DNA from: Bradyrhizobium sp. CB3481
GTDB lineage: Bacteria; Pseudomonadota; Alphaproteobacteria; Rhizobiales; Xanthobacteraceae
Assembly (NCBI RefSeq): GCF_029714305.1
Contig: NZ_CP121647.1
Location: 7,956,501 to 8,020,500, forward strand
DNA length: 64,000 bases
Direction: 5' to 3'
The translations under genes were made by a program, and so were the position numbers. Below, one piece after another: positions 1 through 7,870 of this stretch. The notes below the pieces were generated by a model. That model did not search any database. It worked only from the letters and a program-made list of their open reading frames with translations, and had not been told where the DNA came from. Positions within the stretch are counted from its first letter, which is position 1, and every line of letters begins with the position of its first letter.

Positions 1-1
1 C

Positions 2-1210
2 AAGATGCAGCCCGAGCATCGCTCGGTGATTTATATCGCGACCCTGCTGCATGACGTCGCCAAGGGCCGCCCCGAGGATCACTCGATCGCCGGCGCGCGG
101 GTGGCGCGGCGCTTGTGCCCGCGGCTCGGCTTCAGCGCTGGCGACACGGAGCTGGTGGCCTGGCTGATCGAAGAACATCTGACGATGTCCACGGTGGCGC
201 AGTCGCGCGACCTCTCGGACCGTAAGACGATCGAGAATTTCGCTGCGGTAGTGCAATCGGTCGAGCAGATGAAGCTTCTGACCATCCTGACCACCGCCGA
301 CATCAGGGGCGTCGGTCCCGGCGTGTGGAACGGCTGGAAGGCGCAGCTCTTGCGCACGCTGTATTACGAGACCGAGCCGGTCTTGACCGGCGGCTTCTCG
401 GAAGTGAACCGCGCGCAGCGCATCGCGGTAGCGCAATCGGAATTCCGCGCCGCCTTCAACGAGTGGCCGGAGCAAGAGCTCAGCGCCTATATCGGGCGGC
501 ACTATCCGGCCTACTGGCTCAAGGTCGATCTGCAACGCAAGATCCGCCAGGCGCGCTTCATCCGCGCCAGCGAGCAGGCCGGCCATAAGCTGGCGATCAA
601 TGTCGGCTTCGACGAGGCACGCGGCGTCACCGAACTGACGATTCTTGCGACCGATCACCCGTGGCTGTTGTCGATCATTGCCGGCGCCTGCGCCTCCGCC
701 GGCGCCAACATCGTCGACGCGCAGATCTACACGACCACCGACGGCCTCGCGCTCGACACCATCGCGATCTCCAGGGAATACGACCGCGATGAGGACGAGG
801 GACGGCGCGCCACCCGGATCGGCGAGATGATCGAGCACGTGCTCGAAGGCAAATTGCGGCTGCCCGAAGTGGTGGCGCGCAAGGCCGCCAACCGCGGCAA
901 GCAACGCGCCTTCGTGGTCGAGCCTGAAGTGACCATCAACAACCAGTGGTCGGACCGCTACACCGTGATCGAGGTTTCAGGGCTCGACCGTCCGGGCCTT
1001 CTGTATCAGCTCACGACCGCAATCTCGAAGCTCAACCTCAACATCGCTTCGGCGCATGTCGCGACCTTCGGCGAACGCGCCCGCGACGTGTTCTACGTCA
1101 CCGACCTGCTCGGTGCCCAGATCACCGCGCCGACCCGTCAGGCCGCCATCAAGAGCGCGCTGCTTCACCTGCTCTCCGCCGAGGACAATGTCGCCCAGCC
1201 GGCGGCCTAG
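2..1210 (+). CDS. glnD: [Protein-PII] uridylyltransferase/uridylyl-removing enzyme, C-terminal part
   Basis: This open frame runs in from the left edge, so only the last 400 or so residues of GlnD (usually about 930) are present. The visible part opens in the HD hydrolase domain (HDVAKGRPEDH near visible residue 16), which removes UMP from PII. It continues into two ACT domains that bind glutamine, at about residues 205-250 (ELTILATDHPWLLSIIAG) and 315-385 (VIEVSGLDRPGLLYQLTTA). The family controls PII, and through it nitrogen assimilation. The nucleotidyltransferase half lies outside the window. The frame ends at a TAG followed by a dispersed repeat. Confidence 0.96.
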   Translation, partial: KMQPEHRSVIYIATLLHDVAKGRPEDHSIAGARVARRLCPRLGFSAGDTELVAWLIEEHLTMSTVAQSRDLSDRKTIENFAAVVQSVEQMKLLTILTTADIRGVGPGVWNGWKAQLLRTLYYETEPVLTGGFSEVNRAQRIAVAQSEFRAAFNEWPEQELSAYIGRHYPAYWLKVDLQRKIRQARFIRASEQAGHKLAINVGFDEARGVTELTILATDHPWLLSIIAGACASAGANIVDAQIYTTTDGLALDTIAISREYDRDEDEGRRATRIGEMIEHVLEGKLRLPEVVARKAANRGKQRAFVVEPEVTINNQWSDRYTVIEVSGLDRPGLLYQLTTAISKLNLNIASAHVATFGERARDVFYVTDLLGAQITAPTRQAAIKSALLHLLSAEDNVAQPAA

Positions 1211-1234
1211 CCAATGTCATGGCTGCGCACTCTG

Positions 1235-1330
1235 CCGTCATCCCCGCAGAGTGGGATCGTTATGCGGCGGCATATCGGTTCGGTCACTGCGGCCTCTGGA
1301 ATACTCGGTCACCCGCCGTCGTGGGTGACG
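1235..1330. repeat. Dispersed palindromic repeat, family E (degenerate copy)
   Basis: It begins CCGTCATCCCCGC and ends near GGGTGACG, with an inner CTCTGGAATACTCGGTC that recurs almost unchanged in the copy at 12105-12208. This copy is the more diverged of the two. It lies between glnD and a minus-strand gene, and its right end overlaps that gene's last codons. Confidence 0.6.
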
Positions 1331-1623
1331 TGTGAGTTCCCGATCTCGCGCATATCTGTCCGAGCTTTGCTGAAATGCCTTGGATAGAGCTCAAGCGTTG
1401 TCAGACTCGCTGCGAGGATGGCTGCATAGTTTGCTTCGGCAATGAGGAGAGCCTTTCCGAACACATCGAGCAGGGCTTCCCAGGGATCTGCCAGCTCTGC
1501 ACGGCCGGGCCGCCTGCCTCCATCGATGACGGTTAGCTGGAAGCTGCATTCACGTCTGCGAACCCTCGCTTGCGGCTCAATGTCACTGGCGCAACGGATC
1601 AGGTGCAGGCGGGCTTTCGACAT
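1309..1623 (-). CDS. Small hypothetical protein (104 aa)
   Basis: I do not recognise a family. The frame reads MSKARLHLIRCASDIEPQAR and continues with a helical Ala/Leu-rich middle; it has no signal peptide or membrane segment. The main support is the start region. On the minus strand, GGAGG (1634-1630) lies six bases before the ATG at 1623, and a second ATG at 1626 is too close to it. The last codons overlap a degenerate intergenic repeat, so the natural C-terminus may have been altered. It could still be a spurious high-GC frame. Confidence 0.45.
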   Translation of the reverse strand: MSKARLHLIRCASDIEPQARVRRRECSFQLTVIDGGRRPGRAELADPWEALLDVFGKALLIAEANYAAILAASLTTLELYPRHFSKARTDMREIGNSHVTHDGG

Positions 1624-1948
1624 CATCGGCCTCCGGAATATTACGGTGCGGCGATCGCGACTGCGGTTACTCCAATAGCGTAATTGTCTGGGACGGAACC
1701 GGCCATTGAACGGAGGTTGGTCCAGAGATTACGATCGGTTGGCACGATCATACCAAGGTCTAAGGACGCGCCCGGCCCTCCTCCCCGGGGCGGAGGCCTC
1801 CTGAGTCGCGGATCCAACATTGATTTTATCCTTCGGACGGCAAAAAAACTGCTAGCATCCAGCCTGTTAAGGGTGACGTCGTTGCTGCTGATGATGCCAG
1901 TCACCTAGCGACACGGCGCGACCCGGCTTGCCATTTACAGTGCTGCCG
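1624..1948. other. Intergenic stretch without a supported gene
   Basis: About 325 bases separate the minus-strand hypothetical gene from the histidine kinase. I see short open frames on both strands, but none has a ribosome-binding site together with recognisable protein character. A GC-rich run near 1770-1805 can form short hairpins. Promoters for both flanking genes must lie here, but I cannot point to convincing boxes. Confidence 0.5.
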
Positions 1949-3709
1949 ATGATGCGTTACCCGACCACGAGTTTGTCGCGCTCGGCCGAGCAATGGCTGC
2001 TTGGCGGCATGGCAATGGCATTGGCGGCGACGGCATGCATTTGGCTCGTTTTTGCGCCGGTGCCGACGGCACCCGCCTTTTTCGTTGCGTTCGCACTGCT
2101 TGTTGCCTCGCTTGTCGCCTCGTTGATCATGATGCGCCTGGTGGGCACCACCCACAGGCAGATCGAGACCGTTCTGCAGAGCCGCAGCAAGGCCGAAGCG
2201 CGCGCGATAGAGGCGCTGCGCAACAGCGAGGCGCAATGGAAGGAGATATTCGAGCACAATCCCGTCATGTACTTCATGGTCGATGCGTCCGGCACCGTGG
2301 TCTCTGTCAACACCTTCGGCGCCGCACAGCTTGGCTATTCCGTCGAAGAACTGCTCGGCCAATCCGTCCTGAAAGTGTTTCCGAATGCCGAGCACCAAGC
2401 GGCCCAGGACAACGTTGCCGTCTGCCTGAACAACATCGGCCGCACCCATAGCTGGGAAATCTGCAAGGTTCGCAAGGACGGTTCGACGCTATGGGTACGT
2501 GAAAATGCCAAGGCTGTGCGGCTATTGGACGGTCAACCAATCGTCCTGATCGCCTGCGAGGACATCACCGAGCGCAAACATGCTGAAAATGCATTGCGGC
2601 AGAGCGAAATGTATCTGGCCGAAGCCCAGCGATTGAGCCGCACCGGCAGCTTTGGCTGGTGTGCCAGCAGCGACGAAATCATCTGGTCGGAAGAAACGTT
2701 CAGAATCTTTGGATTCGACAAGGCGCCATCAATGAAGCGGGCCACCGTGATCCAACGCATCCATCCCGATGATCGCGCGCGCGTTCTACGGACCACCAAG
2801 CGTGCGTTGAGCGAGTGGAAGGATTTCGAGCACGGCTATCGGCTGCTGATGCCTGACGGCTCGGTCAAGCATGTCCACGTCAGGGCCCATGCGGTGAAGG
2901 ATAGATCGAGCGGCATCGATTTCGTCGGAGCCGTTTCGGACGTTACGGCCCGCAAGCGAGCCGAAGCCGAACTGCACGAAGCGCAGATGAATCTCGCGCA
3001 CGTGACGCGGGTGACGGCGCTCGGAGAACTGGCGGCGTCGATCGCCCATGAAGTGAGCCAGCCGCTCGCGGCCGTCGTGACCAACGCCGCGGCCTGCCAG
3101 CGTTGGCTCGACCGTGCGCCCCCCGATCTGACCGAAGCGCGCGCAACGTTGCAGGCGATCATCAAGGATGGCAACCGGGCGGGCGACGTGATCAAGCGCG
3201 TCCGCGCGCTCGCCAACAAGGGCTCCGAGCAGAAGGCGCCCCTCGATATCAACGAAATCGTCAACGAGGTCGTGAGCCTGGTGCAGCACGAACTGCTCAG
3301 GCATTGCGTCTTGTTGCGCCTGGAACCTGCGCCCGCCCTTCCCCTCGTCCTCGGCGACCGGATTCAATTGCAACAGGTCGTCATCAACCTCGTCATCAAC
3401 GGCATTGAGGCCATGGCGACAGTCACGGACCGGCCACGGGAACTGATAATCCGGACCGGCCTTGACGACGCCGGACACATCGTCGCCTCGGTGGAAGACC
3501 GCGGTACCGGACTTGCTACTGCTGAGCATGCAGAACGGCTGTTTGACGCATTTTACAGCACGAAATCCGGCGGCATGGGAATGGGGCTGTCGATCTGCCG
3601 CTCGATCGTCGCGGCTCACGGAGGACGATTGTCCGCGTCGCAGAATGCCGGCCCTGGCGCGACATTCCAGTTCACCTTGCCATTGCATGTGGAGGGCAGT
3701 CCGCCGTGA
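1949..3709 (+). CDS. PAS-domain sensor histidine kinase, membrane bound
   Basis: Two hydrophobic segments (about residues 17-36 and 42-63) anchor the protein. A PAS domain (about 95-210) is followed by a PAS_3-type domain (about 225-335). The HisKA dimerisation helix carries phospho-acceptor His367 in SIAHEVSQPL, and a HATPase domain ends the protein, with the G1 box DRGTG and the G2 box GGMGMGLSICRSI. I chose the ATG at 1949; an in-frame TTG at 1928 and an ATG at 1952 are alternatives, and none has a clear Shine-Dalgarno. The stop overlaps the next gene's GTG, so kinase and regulator are translationally coupled. The ligand is unknown. Confidence 0.93.
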   Translation: MMRYPTTSLSRSAEQWLLGGMAMALAATACIWLVFAPVPTAPAFFVAFALLVASLVASLIMMRLVGTTHRQIETVLQSRSKAEARAIEALRNSEAQWKEIFEHNPVMYFMVDASGTVVSVNTFGAAQLGYSVEELLGQSVLKVFPNAEHQAAQDNVAVCLNNIGRTHSWEICKVRKDGSTLWVRENAKAVRLLDGQPIVLIACEDITERKHAENALRQSEMYLAEAQRLSRTGSFGWCASSDEIIWSEETFRIFGFDKAPSMKRATVIQRIHPDDRARVLRTTKRALSEWKDFEHGYRLLMPDGSVKHVHVRAHAVKDRSSGIDFVGAVSDVTARKRAEAELHEAQMNLAHVTRVTALGELAASIAHEVSQPLAAVVTNAAACQRWLDRAPPDLTEARATLQAIIKDGNRAGDVIKRVRALANKGSEQKAPLDINEIVNEVVSLVQHELLRHCVLLRLEPAPALPLVLGDRIQLQQVVINLVINGIEAMATVTDRPRELIIRTGLDDAGHIVASVEDRGTGLATAEHAERLFDAFYSTKSGGMGMGLSICRSIVAAHGGRLSASQNAGPGATFQFTLPLHVEGSPP

Positions 3710-4374
3710 CCGTGCGCTCTGCACCGCCTCATTCCAACAGCGCGGAGGAAGCCATCGTCTTCGTCGTCGACGACGACGCATCGGTGCGCGAAGCCCTGAG
3801 TAGCCTGTTCCGATCGGTCGGCCTGCAGGTCGAGACGTTCGGCTCGGCTCATGAATTTCTGCAAAGCAAGCTTCCGAACGCCCCCGGTTGCCTGATCCTG
3901 GACATCCGGCTGCCGCGGCTGAGCGGCCTCGACTTCCAGGCCGAATTGGCGAGGGCCGACATTCGCATTCCGATCATCTTCATGACGGGCCACGGCGATA
4001 TCCCGATGACGGTCAGGGCGATGAAGGCCGGGGCCGTCGATTTCCTGACCAAGCCGTTTCGGGATCAAGACATGCTGGACGCCGTGACAGCGGCAATCGA
4101 ACGCGACCGCAACAGCCGTGACGAAGCAAAGGTTCTTTCGGACCTGCAAGCACTTTTCGCCACATTGACCCCGCGGGAGCGGCAGGTGATGAACCTGGTC
4201 ACCGCCGGGCTCATGAACAAACAGATCGCAGCCGAGATCGGCCTTGCCGAGATCACCGTCAAGATCCATCGCGGGAATATCATGCGGAAGATGGGAGCGA
4301 AGTCGCTACCTGATCTGGTCAGGATGGCCGAGTTGCTCGGAAGCGGGCCCACATCCAGCCGGCCGCAAACCTAA
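3706..4374 (+). CDS. FixJ/NarL-type response regulator with LuxR HTH
   Basis: The receiver domain (about residues 17-130) has the acidic pocket VVDDD and the phospho-acceptor Asp66 in LILDIRLP, with Thr (MTGHGD) and Lys (LTKPF) at the usual switch positions. A LuxR-type helix-turn-helix follows (LTPRERQVMNLVTAGLMNKQ, about 148-205). The GTG start overlaps the kinase stop by four bases (GTGA), so this is the kinase's cognate regulator. The FixJ-like layout makes it a transcription activator, but the target genes cannot be read from the sequence. Confidence 0.93.
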   Translation: MTVRSAPPHSNSAEEAIVFVVDDDASVREALSSLFRSVGLQVETFGSAHEFLQSKLPNAPGCLILDIRLPRLSGLDFQAELARADIRIPIIFMTGHGDIPMTVRAMKAGAVDFLTKPFRDQDMLDAVTAAIERDRNSRDEAKVLSDLQALFATLTPRERQVMNLVTAGLMNKQIAAEIGLAEITVKIHRGNIMRKMGAKSLPDLVRMAELLGSGPTSSRPQT

Positions 4375-4463
4375 GTATGATTTTCCGGCCGCCATTTGCG
4401 GCGCAATCTCCCGCTATGAGGTGACAAAGGACAACCTCGGGTCGTCCTCCAGGAAGGATATCC

Positions 4464-4844
4464 TTGTCCAACCCACAGGTCATATCGATTATCGACGACG
4501 ATGGCTCGGTCCGCGCCGCCACGGCAAATCTCGTCAAGTCGATTGGCTATGTCGTCCATACCTTCGCCTCGGCCGAAGATTTCCTGCGATCGCCCTACCT
4601 CCGCGATACATCCTGCGTGATAACCGACATCAGAATGCCTGCTATGAGCGGCCTCGAGCTGCAAGCCCATTTGCTCGCCAAAGGCCATGGCCTCCCCTTC
4701 ATATTTGTCACCGCTTTTTCAGCCGAAAGCGATCGCGACCGGGCGCTCAAAGCGGGCGCAACCTGCTTTCTGAGCAAGCCCTTCGACGGCGAGATCCTGG
4801 TCGAATGCCTGAAAACCGCGCTGGCGCAGCCGGCCGGGCACTGA
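4464..4844 (+). CDS. Single-domain CheY-like receiver
   Basis: A 126-residue stand-alone receiver with acidic pocket IIDDD, phospho-acceptor Asp55 in VITDIRMPAMSG, VTAF at the Thr switch and LSKPF with the conserved Lys. It has no output domain. The start is a TTG supported by AGGAAGGA at 4451-4458, five bases upstream. It lies 89 bases behind the FixJ-type regulator on the same strand and resembles that receiver, so it may be a phosphate sink or a second output of the same kinase. Confidence 0.88.
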   Translation: MSNPQVISIIDDDGSVRAATANLVKSIGYVVHTFASAEDFLRSPYLRDTSCVITDIRMPAMSGLELQAHLLAKGHGLPFIFVTAFSAESDRDRALKAGATCFLSKPFDGEILVECLKTALAQPAGH

Positions 4845-4919
4845 GCGATCCAGCCCCGTTTTTGGCCGGATATACGCAAGGATGATTTCGCCAACCATCA
4901 AGACAAGTTGAGGAAAGGC

Positions 4920-4949
4920 GGTGGCGGCGCGAGACTGCGCGCCGTCGCC
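4920..4949. other. Strong RNA hairpin ahead of a small-protein operon
   Basis: Twelve paired positions (GGTGGCGGCGCG with CGCGCCGTCGCC, two of them G-U in RNA) enclose the six-base loop AGACTG. No T-run follows, so this is not a standard intrinsic terminator. It lies 74 bases before the first of three tiny genes and could be part of their leader. Confidence 0.45.
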
Positions 4950-5023
4950 CCCTTGAGGGAACGACGGCGACGGCAAGCATCACATTTTAGTTGCAAGTGG
5001 CAATTCCCTAAGAGGAGGTCACC

Positions 5024-5188
5024 ATGCATTTGGAACCGCGCTGCTCCCATTGCGGCAGCGAAGAGGCGAAGATCATCTCGTTGCGAAATCCTGCACGTGA
5101 ACGGTATTGCGGACGCATCTGCCTGGCCAAGGGCCATGAGGATTTCATCCGCTGGATACGGCGTGCGAATGCGGAGGTCGCGTCATGA
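5024..5188 (+). CDS. Cys-rich zinc-ribbon-like microprotein (54 aa)
   Basis: The reading frame is MHLEPRCSHCGSEEAKIISL, continuing to ERYCGRICLAKGHEDFIRW and ending EVAS. CSHC (Cys7, Cys10) and CGRIC (two Cys near residues 35-39) give four cysteines in two knuckles, as in small zinc-binding folds. The start is well supported by AGGAGGT at 5013-5019. Its stop overlaps the next start (ATGA at 5185-5188), so the two are probably made together. There is no membrane segment. I do not recognise a named family; binding zinc, RNA or a protein partner are all possible. Confidence 0.75.
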   Translation: MHLEPRCSHCGSEEAKIISLRNPARERYCGRICLAKGHEDFIRWIRRANAEVAS

Positions 5189-5382
5189 GCAATTGTTGCG
5201 GAAATCCGGAATGCAGGCGTCCGTTCGGGCTGGTCCGGCGCAGCTGGTATTTCGAGCAGTTTTGCTCGGCGGCGTGCCGCGAGATGTACAAGCGCCAGCT
5301 CGAGCGCAACCGGACCTACTGGAAATGGCTCTATAACATTCCGCAATCCGTCGCCGGCCGCAACTGCGTCTCCGGCAGCTGA
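5185..5382 (+). CDS. Cys-rich small protein with FCS-type finger (65 aa)
   Basis: The protein starts MSNCCGNPECRRPFGLVRR and has a second cysteine pair in FCSAACREMY, a CxxC-to-FCSxxC pattern like FCS-type or treble-clef zinc knuckles. An aromatic, basic tail follows (NRTYWKWLYN). It overlaps the preceding Cys-rich gene by four bases and precedes a membrane microprotein, so the three look like one operon. The function is unknown. Two consecutive Cys-knuckle microproteins argue for a metal-dependent complex, but that is inference. Confidence 0.72.
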   Translation: MSNCCGNPECRRPFGLVRRSWYFEQFCSAACREMYKRQLERNRTYWKWLYNIPQSVAGRNCVSGS

Positions 5383-5397
5383 CGTGGAGAAGCCATC

Positions 5398-5511
5398 ATG
5401 GCGACGGTGAACGCGATGCTGGTGGGAGCGATACTCGCGTGGGGTCCTGTCCTGATTGTCCTGATCTATATCCTGCGCGACCTGCGAAATACCTCCGGCA
5501 ATCGGGATTGA
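5398..5511 (+). CDS. Single-pass membrane microprotein (37 aa)
   Basis: A 37-codon frame, MATVNAMLVGAILAWGPVLI then VLIYILRDLRNTSGNRD. Residues 7-25 form one hydrophobic helix followed by a basic tail, which suggests a small inner-membrane protein with a cytoplasmic C-terminus. GTGGAGA at 5383-5389 provides a ribosome-binding site. It starts 15 bases after the second Cys-rich gene on the same strand. It is too short for most gene finders. I infer co-expression from spacing; the function is unknown. Confidence 0.55.
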   Translation: MATVNAMLVGAILAWGPVLIVLIYILRDLRNTSGNRD

Positions 5512-5551
5512 CCGCAGGGCGGCGCGCGCCACGTCATCCCGCTCGCCGCTA

Positions 5552-6061
5552 CTAGATCACCACGCCCTCGTGCTTGAGCAGCCAGCGCTTGCGCTCGAGG
5601 CCGCCGCCATATTTCACCAGCGAGCCATTGGCGCCGATCAGGCGGTGACACGGCAGAACGACGCTGATCGGGTTGGAGCCGTTGGCGTGGCCGAGGGCGC
5701 GGACCGCGCGCGGCACGCCAAGCTGAGCCGCGAGCGCGCCGTAGCTCAGCGTGGTCCCGGCAGGAATGCCGGGCAATGCGGTCCAGACCTTCTGCTGGAA
5801 CAGCGTGCCGGCGACGCGCCATCTGATCGATGCGAGACGGTCGAGGTCGCCCTTGAAATAGCCGGTCAAGGCAACGCGCAGATCGCGCGGCGCCCGCCCA
5901 TCCTGCAAGTTCACCGCGCCGTAATGCAAGCGCAGCAGCTGCTTCATGCGCGGCTCATAATCCTCCCAATCGAGCGCACGCAGATGGCCGTCCGCATCGG
6001 TGACCAGCAGCGCGGTTCCGATAGGTGTCGGCAGGCGATCGAGGTCAAATCTTTCCGGCAT
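5552..6061 (-). CDS. ogt: Methylated-DNA--protein-cysteine methyltransferase (O6-alkylguanine repair)
   Basis: This suicide repair enzyme moves alkyl groups from O6-alkylguanine to its own cysteine. The active-site block is NPISVVLPCHRLIGANG, with the acceptor Cys in PCHR, and the DNA-binding helix-turn-helix lies just before it (TLSYGALAAQLGVPRAVRAL). An N-terminal methylase-like domain precedes these. I chose the ATG at 6061 because GGGA lies six bases upstream; an ATG at 6067 abuts that site. The gene stands alone and converges with the microprotein genes, 40 bases from their last stop. Confidence 0.93.
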   Translation of the reverse strand: MPERFDLDRLPTPIGTALLVTDADGHLRALDWEDYEPRMKQLLRLHYGAVNLQDGRAPRDLRVALTGYFKGDLDRLASIRWRVAGTLFQQKVWTALPGIPAGTTLSYGALAAQLGVPRAVRALGHANGSNPISVVLPCHRLIGANGSLVKYGGGLERKRWLLKHEGVVI

Positions 6062-6322
6062 CGGCATTCCCTGAATATCGGGGCATCTCTATTCTTTACC
6101 AGGGGCGAGCGAGCATCCACCCGAATTCCGCCCGCCGGTTGGGGACCGCATATCGTGAGGCCGCGTCGACGGCGCTCGCGCTGATCCTGCCCGTCCCTCG
6201 CCGCCTCTCGCTATCTTGCGTCGGCAAAACCGTTCCGCCACACTCCATACCAACGATGACCTCCGGCGATCCAATCGCCGGAACAGATCATCGGTCGAAA
6301 CAAGGAGAAGGGAGCAGCGACA

Positions 6323-7546
6323 ATGAGAGGCGGCATTCTTCGTCTGATCGCGGGCACGGCCGTTGCAGTCGCGCTGGCCTCGCCAGCCAGTGCGCAGAAG
6401 AAATATGATACCGGGGCGAGCGATACCGAGATCAAGATCGGCCAGACGGTTCCTTTCTCGGGCCCTGCCTCCGCCTATGCCGGCATCGGCAAGACCCAGG
6501 CCGCCTATTTCAAGATGATCAACGAACAGGGCGGCATCAACGGCCGTAAAATCAACTTGATCCAGTATGACGACGCCTATTCGCCGCCGAAGGCGGTCGA
6601 ACAGGTACGCAAGCTCGTCGAGAGCGACGAGGTCCTGTTCACCTTCCAGATCATCGGCACGCCGTCGAACGCCGCCGTGCAGAAATATCTCAACGCCAAA
6701 AAGGTGCCGCAGCTCCTCGCCGCGACCGGCGCATCGAAATTCACCGACCCCAAGCATTTTCCGTGGACGATGGGTTTCAATCCCAACTACCAGTCCGAGG
6801 GGCGCATTTACGGGCAATACATTCTGAAGAACCATCCGCATGCCAGGATCGGCATTCTCTATCAGAACGACGACCTCGGCCGCGACTACATCACCGGCCT
6901 GAAAGAAGGTCTCGGCTCCAAGGCCGCGTCGATGATCGTCGCCGAAGCCTCCTATGAATTGACCGACCCGACCATCGACTCCCAGATCGTCAAGCTGAAG
7001 GCGGCCGGCGCCGACCTGCTCTACGACGCCTCGACGCCGAAATTCGCTGCGCAGGCGATCAAGAAGGCCGCCGATCTCGGCTGGAAGCCGGTCCATATCC
7101 TCGACATCAACGCGAGCCCGATCTCGGCGACGCTCAAGCCCGCAGGCCTCGACATCTCCAGGGACATCATCTCGACCGCCTATGGCAAGGATCCGGGCGA
7201 CCCGCAATGGAAGGACGATCCCGGCATGAAGGCCTATTTCGCCTTCATGGACAAATATTATCCGGAAGGCGACAAGCTCAACACCGTCAACACCTACGGC
7301 TATTCGACCGCGGAGCTGCTGGTGAAGATCCTGCAGCAATGCGGCGACGATCTCACCCGCGAAAACATCATGAAGCAGGCCGCCAACCTGAAGAATGTCA
7401 CCGGCAGCCTTTCGCTGCCCGGCATGGTCACCAATACCTCGCCGACCGACTACCGCATCAACAAGCAGATGCAGATGATGCGGTTCAACGGCGAGCGCTG
7501 GGAGCTGTTCGGCCCGATCATCGAGGACAGCGGACCGGGGGGCTAA
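6323..7546 (+). CDS. ABC transporter substrate-binding protein, branched-chain amino acid (LivK) type, copy 1
   Basis: A periplasmic binding protein of 407 residues. The signal peptide is cut at about Ala24 (SPASA, then QKKYD). The mature protein has the Peripla_BP_6 fold, opening with TEIKIGQTVPFSGPASAYAG and containing LIQYDDAYSPPKAVEQ. GGGAG at 6310-6314 lies eight bases before the ATG. No permease or ATPase gene is nearby, so its transporter is elsewhere. The gene at 7871 encodes a paralogue alignable along nearly its whole length, which indicates tandem duplication. The ligand could be a branched-chain amino acid, amide or aromatic acid; the sequence alone does not decide. Confidence 0.93.
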   Translation: MRGGILRLIAGTAVAVALASPASAQKKYDTGASDTEIKIGQTVPFSGPASAYAGIGKTQAAYFKMINEQGGINGRKINLIQYDDAYSPPKAVEQVRKLVESDEVLFTFQIIGTPSNAAVQKYLNAKKVPQLLAATGASKFTDPKHFPWTMGFNPNYQSEGRIYGQYILKNHPHARIGILYQNDDLGRDYITGLKEGLGSKAASMIVAEASYELTDPTIDSQIVKLKAAGADLLYDASTPKFAAQAIKKAADLGWKPVHILDINASPISATLKPAGLDISRDIISTAYGKDPGDPQWKDDPGMKAYFAFMDKYYPEGDKLNTVNTYGYSTAELLVKILQQCGDDLTRENIMKQAANLKNVTGSLSLPGMVTNTSPTDYRINKQMQMMRFNGERWELFGPIIEDSGPGG

Positions 7547-7870
7547 GGCAGGATGAGATCAGGCCCGGCGTGATGCTCCGCTGACCGCCCAAACAAAATA
7601 TCGAAAACAACCCCATGCACAGTAGCTGGCAACAGCCGGCGTCTGCTCTTCCGTGCGGCCAACCCGGAACGAGGTGCATCATTGTTCGGCGATTGGCCGC
7701 ACTGGATTCTTTTTGGGCAGCTGGAACCCACTACCAGCATGGCCTGCGCGGCCCGCCTTGCAATGCAATATGGCTTCCGCCACTATTGCGGCAGCGATGG
7801 CGTCCGGGGCCCATAAAGCCCCGGGAAAAGATCATCAGCTCAATCATAAACACATGAGGAATGCAGGATT
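7547..7870. other. Gap between the tandem binding-protein genes, with a hairpin
   Basis: About 324 bases with no supported gene. A perfect seven-base-pair hairpin, CCGGGGC-CCATAAA-GCCCCGG, lies at 7804-7824, close to the second gene. Just before that gene, an ATG at 7854 opens a six-codon frame (MRNAGL) whose stop overlaps the main ATG as ATGA. This could be a leader peptide or chance. I see no clear promoter boxes. Confidence 0.45.

Noticed and set aside
1641..1904. Minus-strand 87-codon frame ahead of the small hypothetical gene
   Set aside because: No ribosome-binding site and a GC-repeat middle (PPPRGGGPG); no support as a gene.
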